In this document: in pieces, positions 12,621-18,716 of the stretch | Layout of the letters: each line of letters begins with the position of its first letter | Position numbering within the stretch: the first letter of the stretch is position 1 | From: Baffinella frigidus | Lineage: Eukaryota > Cryptophyceae > Cryptomonadales > Baffinellaceae | Direction of reading: 5' to 3' | Length of the DNA stretch: 18,716 nucleotides | NCBI GenBank assembly: GCA_026770585.1 | Contig: MU646539.1 | Coordinates: 498,090 to 516,805, forward strand | The notes under the pieces: model-generated | The model's database searches: none | Seen by the model: only the letters and a program-made list of their open reading frames with translations | What the model was told of the DNA's origin: nothing | Translations under genes and position numbers: made by a program

Positions 12621-12696
12621 CGGTGATAGGGAGCGCGAGAAGGATGGCGGCGAGGGCCAGGACGGCGCCGAAACGGCGCTGGTGAAGCTCCCTCAT
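12621..12696 (-). CDS. ex1: start codon and signal peptide
   Basis: ATG at 12696-12694 begins MRELHQRRFGAVLALAAILL followed by ALPIT: a basic n-region, a hydrophobic core of about 15 residues and a small-residue end, a typical secretory signal peptide. The exon leaves in phase 1 at G/GTGCGACC, the same donor motif as ex13, and ex2 enters with two bases. An alternative donor (GTGCAC) at 12582 would add 13 residues ending KRDGHR in phase 0. The signal directs the protein to the secretory pathway, agreeing with the cysteine-rich exons downstream. No promoter motif is evident in 12697-12830. Confidence 0.7.
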
Positions 12697-13166
12697 TGTC
12701 GCGGACGAAGCTGTGTCCCTACAAACCCCTTTGAGGTCGGAAACTCTGAAACAATTCCGAAATTCTGAAACTGGATAATTTGAAAAACATGAACGGACCG
12801 CCAGACTGCTGGAGGGTGTAGATCGCCTTGGCAATGACTTTTGACAACCATAGCGCCCAGAGAATTGACTTTTGGTCAACGCTTCCAAGATCTGGCGTGT
12901 GGGGCCCCTAAAATGGGTTTTAATAAATACTACGACCCGTTACACGGTGGCCACTTTAGGATCCTGGACGTGATGCTTGTCAATCAAAAGTCAACTCATT
13001 GGCAGAATGAAGGAAATTTGGAGGGTGGGGTACGAAGTGTTCGTAGCAGACCAAAAGTTGTCGATAGCTCCCTCGGAAAAGTTGGCAAAAGTGGAGGAAA
13101 ACCTTTTTTTTCCTCCGGATGGGCCCGCCTCATGTACCGAAAATTTATGGCGGCCCGTTTCCGGAG
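12697..13166. other. Upstream region with a dispersed GACTTTTG element copy
   Basis: 12833-12902 matches 2671-2745 (TTGACTTTTG twice, then TTCCAAG-x-TCTGGCGTG). TTGACTTTTG or its complement recurs at 12985 and 13374. Frames crossing this region (for example plus 12841-13350) run through FB-K and do not look coding. I see no gene here. Confidence 0.5.
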
Positions 13167-13271
13167 ATGTTCCCCCAATACCCACAAAAATCTGAGATCA
13201 CATTTGTGGACCAACTTTCAATTCTGTTGTACAAATGTGGTCTCAGATTTTTGTGGGTATTGGGGGAACAT
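13167..13271. mobile_element. Foldback element FB-K
   Basis: 105 bp; 41-bp arms at 13167-13207 and 13231-13271 with one mismatch, starting ATGTTCCCCCAATACCCAC; loop of 23 bases. Confidence 0.92.
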
Positions 13272-13744
13272 CATGTTTCGTACCACACAAAACGCCTGCT
13301 ACTCCACCCTCGAAATTTGTCGGAAATTTGTAAATTCCGCCAAAGGTTGATGAATTCAGGGGAATTCGTTGAAGTTGACTTTTGCGATTGCCTCCCATCA
13401 GAACCAGGGAATCCCATGCGTGGAATGATTGAAGGCGTGTTCAAAAGTCACGGTGGACCGTTATTGCGCTGATCTGGGCTTCTCATGAGGGAGCGGCGCC
13501 GTCAACTTTTGAGAATGCCTTCCGTGAATAGTCCCTTATCTTTTTGGCAGTCCGTTATTTTTGGCACGGATTTCACGTCTTTTGGGGTTTTTTTTTCTTC
13601 GTATCCCTTATCTGCCGAAAAAGGTACGTGATCATTTTTTTTAGCAGGAATCAGGTCTAGGGATTCCAATTTAGCGGAGGACGGTTTTCCGGGTCTCATA
13701 AATCAGGAATTTCTCAGGTCATTGAGCACCAATTACGAAGCTTC
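13272..13744. other. Unassigned AT-richer stretch
   Basis: Contains AGTTGACTTTTG at 13373 and reverse forms near 13442 and 13500. Otherwise I see no gene or recognisable repeat. Confidence 0.4.
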
Positions 13745-14004
13745 GTATCCTTATCCTCTAGCCGGTTTCATTTCGTAAGTCATAAATGGAGGTTACCGGT
13801 ATTCTGCTGAATTTCACCCCTAAATTTCATCCTTTTTGAAATCTGAAAGCGCAGATCCTCGAGATTTGGTCTTCAGCTCCAGAATCTGCTAAAAAAATTC
13901 GAGCTGCGATGAAATCTTGAGATCTTTACTACAGGCCAAAGGTCGTATAAATGGCTCCAACTAAAGGGATTATATTCCTATAAAACCGGCTAGAGGGTAT
14001 ATAC
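13745..14004. mobile_element. Possible long foldback FB-Q
   Basis: CCTCTAGCCGGTTT at 13756-13769 is inverted at about 13983-13996 within AAACCGGCTAGAGG, with weaker pairing outside (CTTCGTA near 13741, TACGAAG near 14020). The interior is AT-rich and unrecognised. Confidence 0.5.
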
Positions 14005-14147
14005 TCAATTTGTTCAGCTTACGAAGTTCCTAGCGAGCCTGACAAGCTGGTGTTTTTTTCATAATTTTCCATTAAGAGGCGGCCTAATTAGAAAATGCCA
14101 AAGTTGACATTTGAGCGTTTTGTCATCTCAGGATGACCCTGATATGA

Positions 14148-14204
14148 CTCTGGGTAGGTGACTCTCTAGAGCATCTTTCTGCTCTCGCGTGTCGCCTCCC
14201 AGAG
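14148..14204. mobile_element. Small foldback element FB-N, copy 3
   Basis: Arms CTCTGGGTAGGTGAC and GTCGCCTCCCAGAG with inner AGAGCA/TGCTCT. The clearest hairpin of the three copies; here no exon-like sequence flanks it. Confidence 0.7.
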
Positions 14205-14439
14205 CCCACCTCTCACCACCCTCAGATATCACCCCTTCGTCTCAGAGTTCCTAATGGTCAACAAAAGTTGAATAATGTCACCCCCCCCCGCAAACGGGCA
14301 AACACCTAGATTTTTCTACACAAAAAATAATTGCGTCGGGCAAGTTTGACTTCTCGCCTTGCTAGACGCAAGCACCCCCGACCCATGGGAAAGTGGTCAT
14401 GCATTGCTCAAACACGAAATCAACACCCCAAGAGAACCA
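14205..14439. other. Unassigned sequence with a C9 run
   Basis: A run of nine C (14281-14289) and unique sequence. No gene seen. Confidence 0.4.
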
Positions 14440-14582
14440 CCCTTTATCCCCTCTACACGAGCCTCTGCACTGGAGAGCTGAACGCGATCCGAAAGCAAAA
14501 ATGCTTTCTATGCAGTCCTTTCAACGGAAGGGCGTGTCGTTGGGCTATGTTGGGCGAAATTAAAACCTGAAGGACCTCAAGG
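14440..14582 (+). repeat. Dispersed repeat V, copy 1
   Basis: About 140 bases beginning CCTTTATCCCCTCT, with GAAAGCAAAAATGCTTTC hairpin, AACGGAAGGGCGTGTCGTT, TATGTTGGGCG and GGACCTCAAGGA. Not an inverted-repeat element overall; a SINE-like nature is possible but no promoter boxes are recognised. Confidence 0.8.
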
Positions 14583-14998
14583 ACGCAGCAGCGCCATCGC
14601 CAGATCCTCAAAATACCAAAAAACCTGCAGGGGGTCTTAGAATGTGGTCATGCTGGTCTTGTAATCAATAAATTCTCTGATCGCCGCCCAAATCCCGCAG
14701 TGCCACAACCACCCGGAAGGGCTCCATGGCCGGCCTGAAACCAGAACCGGGGTATCACCCCTCTCAAGGGGGGCAGGAGACTGCGGCCTGGCCCCCAGCG
14801 GATCCTCAAACTTTGACCAGAAAAACAATGGCTCAAAGCACTAAAAGGAAACATGGCCTTTTAGAACCAGTTCCGGTGCCCGCCTACGCTGGGGGTTAAA
14901 AGAACCTAAAGGACCAAAAGAATTGGCGACACATTGCAAACCTAAACCCCCTAAAGGTACAATCCCAACCCTAGAGCATGACCACCCACCGCCCTAAC
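14583..14998. other. Unassigned region with a fragment of repeat V
   Basis: CGCCTACGCTGGG and GAACCTAAAGGACC at 14882-14916 resemble the end of repeat V. A minus frame of about 60 codons (14637-14828) crosses 14.7 kb but has no supporting splice signals or known motif. CCCTAAAC-like units begin near 14940. Confidence 0.4.
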
Positions 14999-15153
14999 CC
15001 TGGCCCATATCTGGCCCACAACTCTAAACCATGTACAACTCTAAACCCTGCGATAAACCTGCTAAACGATGTGCCTCTTGCAAGAACCTTGCAGGGTGGT
15101 CTATAGTGCTCTATAGTGCTCTGCACTTCCAACACCCACTCTAGCCTCAACTC
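14999..15153 (+). repeat. Dispersed duplication W, copy 1
   Basis: Matches 15649-15790: CCCTGGCCCATAT, CCCACAACTCTAAACCAT, TGCTAAACGATGTGCCTC, CCTTGCAGGGTGGTC and AACACCCACTCTAGCCTCAA. This copy has a short tandem TATAGTGCTC duplication. Confidence 0.85.
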
Positions 15154-15535
15154 TAAAGCCTAAAGCTTAAAGCCTAAAGCCTAAAGCCTACACCCTAAAA
15201 CCTAAAACCTACACCCTAAATCTTGAATCCTGAACCTCAAAGCCTTAATAGACTCTAAATCTTAAACCTTAACCCTAAACCCTTAACCATAAACCATAAA
15301 CCCTGAACCCTAAACCCTGAACCCTAAATCCTGAACCCTACACCCTGAATCCTAAACCCTGAACCCTGAACCCTGAACCGTCAGCCCTCAACCCCCAACC
15401 CTCAGCTCAGCCCCCAACCCTAACCCCTAACCCCTAAACCCTACCCCTAAACCCTAAACCGTAAACCCTAAACCCTAAACAATCATCCCTAATCCTTAAT
15501 TCCTAAGCCCTAAACCCTAAGCCCTAAATCCTGGT
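15154..15535 (+). repeat. CCCTAAAC / CCTAAAGC / CCCTGAAC telomere-like block
   Basis: About 380 bases of C-rich septamers with locally uniform sub-blocks (CCTAAAG at 15155-15190, CCCTGAA near 15310-15380, CCCTAAAC near 15430-15480). Confidence 0.93.
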
Positions 15536-15648
15536 GCGGGCGCTAGCATCTCAATCTCGTGGCAGAACCTACAACACAAGAACAAGACTATCGATGCCCC
15601 CTCGCGCTACAGGGGGGGGCGGTGCAGGTGAAAGGGGACTCGGTACCC

Positions 15649-15790
15649 TGGCCCATATATCTGACCCACAACTCTAAACCATACAACTTAAAACCATACG
15701 ACACACCTGCTAAACGATGTGCCTCCTACAAGGACCTTGCAGGGTGGTCCATGTGCTTTGCACTTTTAACACCCACTCTAGCCTCAACCT
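15649..15790 (+). repeat. Dispersed duplication W, copy 2
   Basis: Second copy of 14999-15153. A short plus frame (AKRCASYKDLAG) crosses both but reads differently in copy 1, so no gene is called. Confidence 0.85.
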
Positions 15791-16020
15791 ACCAAGGGGT
15801 GTTTTTTAGGTAAAAAATCCCCTTGCTCCTTCGAACTCGTACCCTGGCAAGCCAAGAATCGACATTTGAGGTATCCACTTGAGGTACAGAGCTCCAACCC
15901 TCACATCTGGGTCCTGCGTTTAAACCATGGGATACCACCATTGGGGTTCTAGTGTGTGTGCGAGCGCGTTCCTCTTTGGGATAACTCAAGGGATAGCTCA
16001 AACATACCACTCCAGAACTC
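15791..16020. other. Unassigned sequence upstream of repeat V copy 2
   Basis: Unique apart from CATGGGA and TAGCTCAAACA blocks vaguely shared with 14380-14420. No gene seen. Confidence 0.4.
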
Positions 16021-16163
16021 ACCCTTTATCCCCTCTTCACGCGCCTCTGCACTGGAGAGCTGAATGCAATCCGAAAGCAAAAATATTTTCTGCAGATCCT
16101 TTCCACGGAAGGGCGTGTCGTTTGGCTACGTTGGGCGTAAGTAGAACCTAAAGGACCTAAAGG
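16021..16163 (+). repeat. Dispersed repeat V, copy 2
   Basis: Same block order as 14440-14582, with CCTTTCCACGGAAGGGCG, TACGTTGGGCG and AACCTAAAGGACCTAAAGG. Confidence 0.82.
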
Positions 16164-16379
16164 GGCACACGGCAGAAAATACCTCGAAAACGACTCGAAA
16201 ACGTGGTTTCCGGAAATGGCAGATCTACCACTACCACGCTACGGAGAGAGCAAAAACCTACACGCTACACGCTACACGCACCCTTAACCCGAGAAAATGC
16301 CGTGCTGGGAAAAACAAAGGTCTCTCTCACCCGTCCTTGATTACCCTCTCCCGGCATCGCCTCGCTCGGTCCCTCCCCC
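16164..16379. other. Unassigned sequence with short direct repeats
   Basis: Tandem CTACACG units (16259-16279) and a CTCGAAAACGA repeat (16182-16203). No gene seen. Confidence 0.45.
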
Positions 16380-16501
16380 TACAGGGGTACCTCCCTCACA
16401 AGGAACCGCCTCCCCCTAGGACCCTACAGTAGGCCTATGCCTCGGGCCCCATGGTGGCCCTAGGGGGGGGGGCGCTTTCTTATGAGCGAGGTACCCCTGT
16501 A
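16380..16501. mobile_element. Foldback element FB-C, copy 1
   Basis: About 122 bp; arms TACAGGGGTACCTCCCTCA and its complement at the right end, then poly-C/poly-G stems and the core CCTAGGACCCTACAGTAGG. Confidence 0.85.
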
Positions 16502-16622
16502 CAGGGGTACCTCGCTCATAGGAAATCGACCCCTCCCCCCTAGAACCACCATAGGGCCCTAGGCATAGGCCTTCTGTAGAGTCCTGGGGGGGGGCGGTTT
16601 CTTATGAGGGAGGTAGCCCTAT
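16500..16622. mobile_element. Foldback element FB-C, copy 2, joined head-to-head with copy 1
   Basis: Begins where copy 1 ends. The junction forms a perfect 40-bp palindrome (16481-16520) centred between 16500 and 16501, with half-site ACAGGGGTACCTCGCTCATA. The right arm ends GAGGTAGCCCTATGG. Confidence 0.85.
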
Positions 16623-16626
16623 GGCA

Positions 16627-16823
16627 ACCTACTTTCTGCATGTACACATACCCCTCCCGTGAGGGTTGTACACATACCCCTCACGACCTACTTTCTGCAT
16701 GTACACATACCCCTCCCGTGAGGGTTGTACACATACCCCTCACGACCTACTTTCTGCATGTACACATACCCCTGCAACCTACTTTCTGCATGTACACATA
16801 CCCCTGTACACATACCCCTCACG
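16627..16823 (+). repeat. 59-bp minisatellite
   Basis: Two complete 59-bp units (16627-16685, 16686-16744) and two shorter ones (16745-16776, 16777-16823), each starting ACCTACTTTCTGCATGTACA and containing CACATACCCCT. Inside each full unit CCCGTGAGGG can pair. Confidence 0.93.
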
Positions 16824-16868
16824 GGTTCTTTGGGCTTTCCCCCAACGGTCTCGCCCCAAGTGAGGACC

Positions 16869-16991
16869 TGCAGGGGTACCTCGCTCATCAGAAACCGCCC
16901 CCCCCCCCAAGGACCACAATAGGGCCCTAGGCACAGGCCTACAGTAGGGTCATAGGGGGCGGCGGTTTCCTACGAGCGAGGCCCCCCTGTA
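16869..16991. mobile_element. Foldback element FB-C, copy 3
   Basis: 123 bp, arms TGCAGGGGTACCTCGCTCAT and ATGAGCGAGG-like complement; G/C-run stems and TAGGGCCCTAGGC core. Confidence 0.82.
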
Positions 16992-17032
16992 GTCCAGAAC
17001 GAACCCGCCTCGGGACGTTGGAGCCACTGCTC

Positions 17033-17134
17033 TATTTACGTGGCCCGTAGGCTCGTACGCCCTACCGTAGGGCCCTAGGACCTGCCTAAGACCTCTTCGG
17101 GGTCAATATTGACCCCATGGCCACTTCAGGGATA
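17033..17134. mobile_element. Foldback element FB-D, copy 3
   Basis: Right end TGGCCACTTCAGGGATA, left end decayed. Contains CCTACCGTAGGGCCCTAGG and an 18-bp palindrome GGGGTCAATATTGACCCC. Confidence 0.78.
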
Positions 17135-17164
17135 TCGGGCGGATTTCCCCCATAAGGCGCTTGG

Positions 17165-17339
17165 TAGAGCGCTGTGCAGAGAAGTTGGCCACCGGAAAAC
17201 GAGAAAATGGGAAAATTGGAGCCATTTTATCCACTTTTGAGAAATTCATGATACTAAATTTCTCGAAAGTTGACAAAATGGCTCCAATTTCTCGATTTCC
17301 CATTATTTCCCGTGGCCAACTTCTCGGCACAGCGCTCTA
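17165..17339. mobile_element. Foldback element FB-L
   Basis: 175-bp imperfect hairpin with arms of about 80 bases starting TAGAGCGCTGTGC, then GAGAAGTTGGCCAC and AAATTGGAGCCATTTT. AT-richer apex near 17252. The flanks resemble scattered pieces of a tRNA but do not fold as one. Confidence 0.88.
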
Positions 17340-17411
17340 TCCGTTGGGGATACAAGTTCGGAATCCAGACCCCGCTTTGCAAACTCTCCACAGCCGTGCT
17401 GCTTTGAACGC

Positions 17412-17531
17412 TACAGGGGTCCCTCGCCCACAAGAAACCGCGCCCCCCTAGGACCCTACAGTAGGACCATACCTACGGCCCTACGGTGGTCCTAGGGGGG
17501 GGCAGTTTCTTTTGATGGATGCACCCCTGTA
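17412..17531. mobile_element. Foldback element FB-C, copy 4
   Basis: 120 bp, arms TACAGGGGTCCCTCGCCCA and CATCCATCAAAAGAAACTGC-like complement with TACAGGGGTGC end; core CCTAGGACCCTACAGTAGG. Confidence 0.82.
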
Positions 17532-17546
17532 CAACCCCCGCGTGTC

Positions 17547-17685
17547 ACCTTTAGGTCCTTGAGGTTTTAATTTCGCCCAACATGGCCCAACGACACGCCC
17601 TTGCGTAGAAAGGACTGCAGAGAAAGCATTTTTGCTTTCGGATCGCGTTTGGCTCTCCAGTGCAGAGGCTCGTGAAGAGGGGATA
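17547..17685 (-). repeat. Dispersed repeat V, copy 3 (inverted)
   Basis: Reverse complement of 14440-14582, including GAAAGCAAAAATGCTTTC and GGGCGTGTCGTTGGGC. Closest to copy 1. Confidence 0.83.
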
Positions 17686-17816
17686 CGGAGGCCAAAGTGG
17701 ATCTACTGTGGAAACCTCATAACCTTGCATCCGTAGGTACCCTGAGAGCGTAGATACCCGCAGCTATAATCACCGCCCTAGTGCCTTTAGCCCAACCTAG
17801 GGTCCGACGGTGGGCC

Positions 17817-17920
17817 TATCCCTTGAGTGCCCAACGGGCGAATAATCGCCCGTGGAAGCCCTAGGCAGGTCCTAGGGCCCTACGCTAGGGCGTATGAGCC
17901 TGCTGGCCACTTACGGGATA
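17817..17920. mobile_element. Foldback element FB-D, copy 4
   Basis: 104 bp, ends TATCCCTTGAGTGCCCA and TATCCCGTAAGTGGCCA, same orientation as copy 2. Palindrome ACGGGCGA/TCGCCCGT next to the left end and the shared core. Confidence 0.85.
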
Positions 17921-17974
17921 CCTAGGCCGGCCTATGGGCGGTGTGTGCTCGTCTTTGCGACCCCCTGGACCAGG

Positions 17975-18500
17975 TTTAAGATTTAGGGTTTAGGGTTGAG
18001 GGTTTAGGGTTTGGAGTTTAGAGTTTAGGGGGTGGAGGTTGAGTGTACCTGCCTCTCTCTGCCTCGCGAGAGGGTCTAGGTTTACGGATCAGGTTCAGGG
18101 TTCAGGGTTTAGGGTTTAGGGTTTAGGGTTTAGGGTTCAGAGTTTAGTGATTAGGGTTTAGGGTTTAGGGTTTAGGGTTTAGGGTTTAGAGTTCAGGGTT
18201 TAGGGTTTAGGGTTCAGGGTTTAGGGTTCAGAGTTTAGGGATGAGGGTTTAGGATTTAGGTTTCATTGTTTAGGGTTTAGGGGTTAGGGCTTAGGGTTTA
18301 GGGTTTAGGGTATAGTGTACCCGCCTCGCTGAAACCGGCCCCTTCTGCTCCAGTCATTGATCTGATTGAGGGTTTAGAGTTGAGAGTTTAGGTTTCAGGG
18401 TTCAGGGTTTAGGGTTTAGGGTTCAGGGTTCAGGGTTTAGGGTTCAGGGTTCAGGGTTCAGGGTTTAGGGTTTAGGGTGTAGGGTAAGGGTTTAGGATTT
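17975..18500 (+). repeat. TTTAGGG telomere-like block
   Basis: Longest near-canonical tract: repeated perfect TTTAGGG at 18104-18137 and 18148-18188 with TTCAGGG variants interspersed. Two GTGTACC-YGCC islands (18044, 18315) interrupt it, so it is internal rather than a chromosome end. Confidence 0.93.
18321..18344 (-). CDS. Candidate micro-exon (KGPVSARR) of a neighbouring unit
   Basis: Twenty-four nt after GAGCAG and before GTACAC, surrounded by telomere-like repeats as the other exons are. Its donor end (GGCGG/GTACAC) recurs at about 247, just beyond ex14 in gene sense, and in decayed form near 18050. This suggests a related exon in an upstream neighbour. Too short to identify. Confidence 0.25.
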
Positions 18501-18510
18501 AGGGTTTAAG

Positions 18511-18585
18511 GCCGAGTTTCCGTTACCTTGTCCGTAGGAACCCCCCTATGCCCCTACGGGTTGCCTTCCGTAGGGACATAGCGGA
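18511..18585. mobile_element. Foldback element FB-A, copy 4 (truncated)
   Basis: Matches the middle of copy 2 (CCGAGTTTCCGTTACCTT, CCCCTACGGGTTGCC) and ends in a GGACATAGC duplication. Both terminal repeats are absent. Confidence 0.7.
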
Positions 18586-18716
18586 CATAGCGGACCCACC
18601 AGGAGCTAGCGCTCCCCGCCTCCGTCCGATCGCAAGTTGCTAACGGCAGGGCGTTTGAGGACAAGGGCAGATTTTCGGGAGGGCACTGGCAGAGCTTTGC
18701 GGACAAACCTCAGGGG

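Larger units (their letters stand above)
278..12696 (-). other. Composite model: split gene for a secreted three-finger-domain protein, at least 12-14 micro-exons
   Basis: Thirteen to fourteen protein-like segments on one strand are listed below as ex1-ex14. Seen: each is open, most follow CAG, all but ex2 end at GT, and reading phase is consistent from ex4 to ex14. The first carries an ATG and a signal peptide; four central ones together give the eight-cysteine order of a three-finger domain. Most introns are filled with telomere-like septamers, foldback elements and dead exon copies. Known: Ly6/uPAR (LU) domains are secreted or GPI-anchored and end in CC-x(2-3)-D-x-C-N. Inferred: one transcript joins these exons; the last exon and stop lie left of the window or were missed. 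Whether the locus is expressed or a decayed family member cannot be told from sequence. Exon 2's 3' end, ex3 and possible extra exons are unsettled. Confidence 0.68.

Noticed and set aside
12154-12888. Long plus and minus frames over the 12-kb tandem duplication
   Set aside because: The frames are not preserved between the two units of the duplication; only the signal-peptide start on the minus strand looks coding.
12841-13350. 169-codon plus-strand frame
   Set aside because: It reads through the FB-K hairpin and dispersed GACTTTTG repeats, with no recognisable domain.
14637-14854. Overlapping minus-strand frames near 14.7 kb
   Set aside because: Two alternative frames of similar length over a GC-rich stretch, without splice context or recognised motif.
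16627-16823. CRISPR-like array
   Set aside because: Units are contiguous tandem repeats without distinct spacers, in a eukaryotic context.
16604-16930. Plus-strand frame with repeated MYTYPS-like peptide
   Set aside because: The translated repeat follows the 59-bp minisatellite, whose unit is not a multiple of three, so the frame changes from unit to unit.
17157-17180. tRNA gene call from a D-arm-like hairpin
   Set aside because: No anticodon arm or matching acceptor stem; the hairpin lies at the border of foldback FB-L.
17975-18500. True chromosome end
   Set aside because: The TTTAGGG tract is degenerate, interrupted by exon-like and foldback sequence, and followed by unique DNA to the right edge.
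18606-18716. Minus-strand open frame at the right edge
   Set aside because: About 35 codons ending in TAG with no splice signal, motif or copy elsewhere; cannot be supported.

Overview
This is eukaryotic nuclear DNA dominated by repeats, with almost no long open frames. It holds degenerate TTTAGGG-type telomere-like septamers, more than 25 hairpin-forming inverted-repeat (foldback, MITE-like) elements, microsatellites and dispersed repeats. The TTTAGGG type occurs in plants, green algae, alveolates and many other algae, so an alga or alveolate is the best guess, but no marker gene fixes the taxon. Dense foldback elements in a split gene would fit lineages with introner-like elements, such as some dinoflagellates; this is inference.

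The main content of 0.03-12.7 kb is hidden from ORF finding. On the minus strand I read a chain of very short exons (45-114 nt), each protein-like, mostly preceded by CAG and followed by GT, and separated by telomere-like repeats and foldback elements. In order: ex1 12696-12621 (signal peptide), ex2 11529-11430, ex3 10673-10625 (tentative), ex4 10049-9970, ex5 9133-9083, ex6 8032-7952, ex7 7335-7272, ex8 6057-5993, ex9 5641-5597, ex10 5052-4999, ex11 3929-3879, ex12 2109-2044, ex13 1624-1511, ex14 358-278. Phases agree from ex4 to ex14 (entering in phase 1, 0 after ex4-6, 1 after ex7, then 0 throughout). Ex4-ex7 together give eight cysteines in the order of a three-finger (Ly6/uPAR, LU) domain, ending in a CC-x-x-D-x-C-N motif. 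The product would be a secreted or surface cysteine-rich protein with an LU domain followed by beta-rich, NxT/S-containing segments. The gene probably runs past the left edge.

The introns hold broken copies of the same exons: at least three more of ex14, four of ex13, two or more of ex6, two of ex7, three of ex4 and one of ex5. Several are split by foldback elements, and an ex6 site is interrupted by two unrelated families.

From 12.7 kb to the right edge I find no convincing gene. This part holds foldback families C and D, a 59-bp minisatellite, a five-copy dispersed repeat, a CCCTAAA-rich block (15.15-15.53 kb) and a TTTAGGG block (17.97-18.50 kb) with one exon-like fragment that may belong to a neighbouring relative. 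No rRNA, convincing tRNA or CRISPR array was seen.
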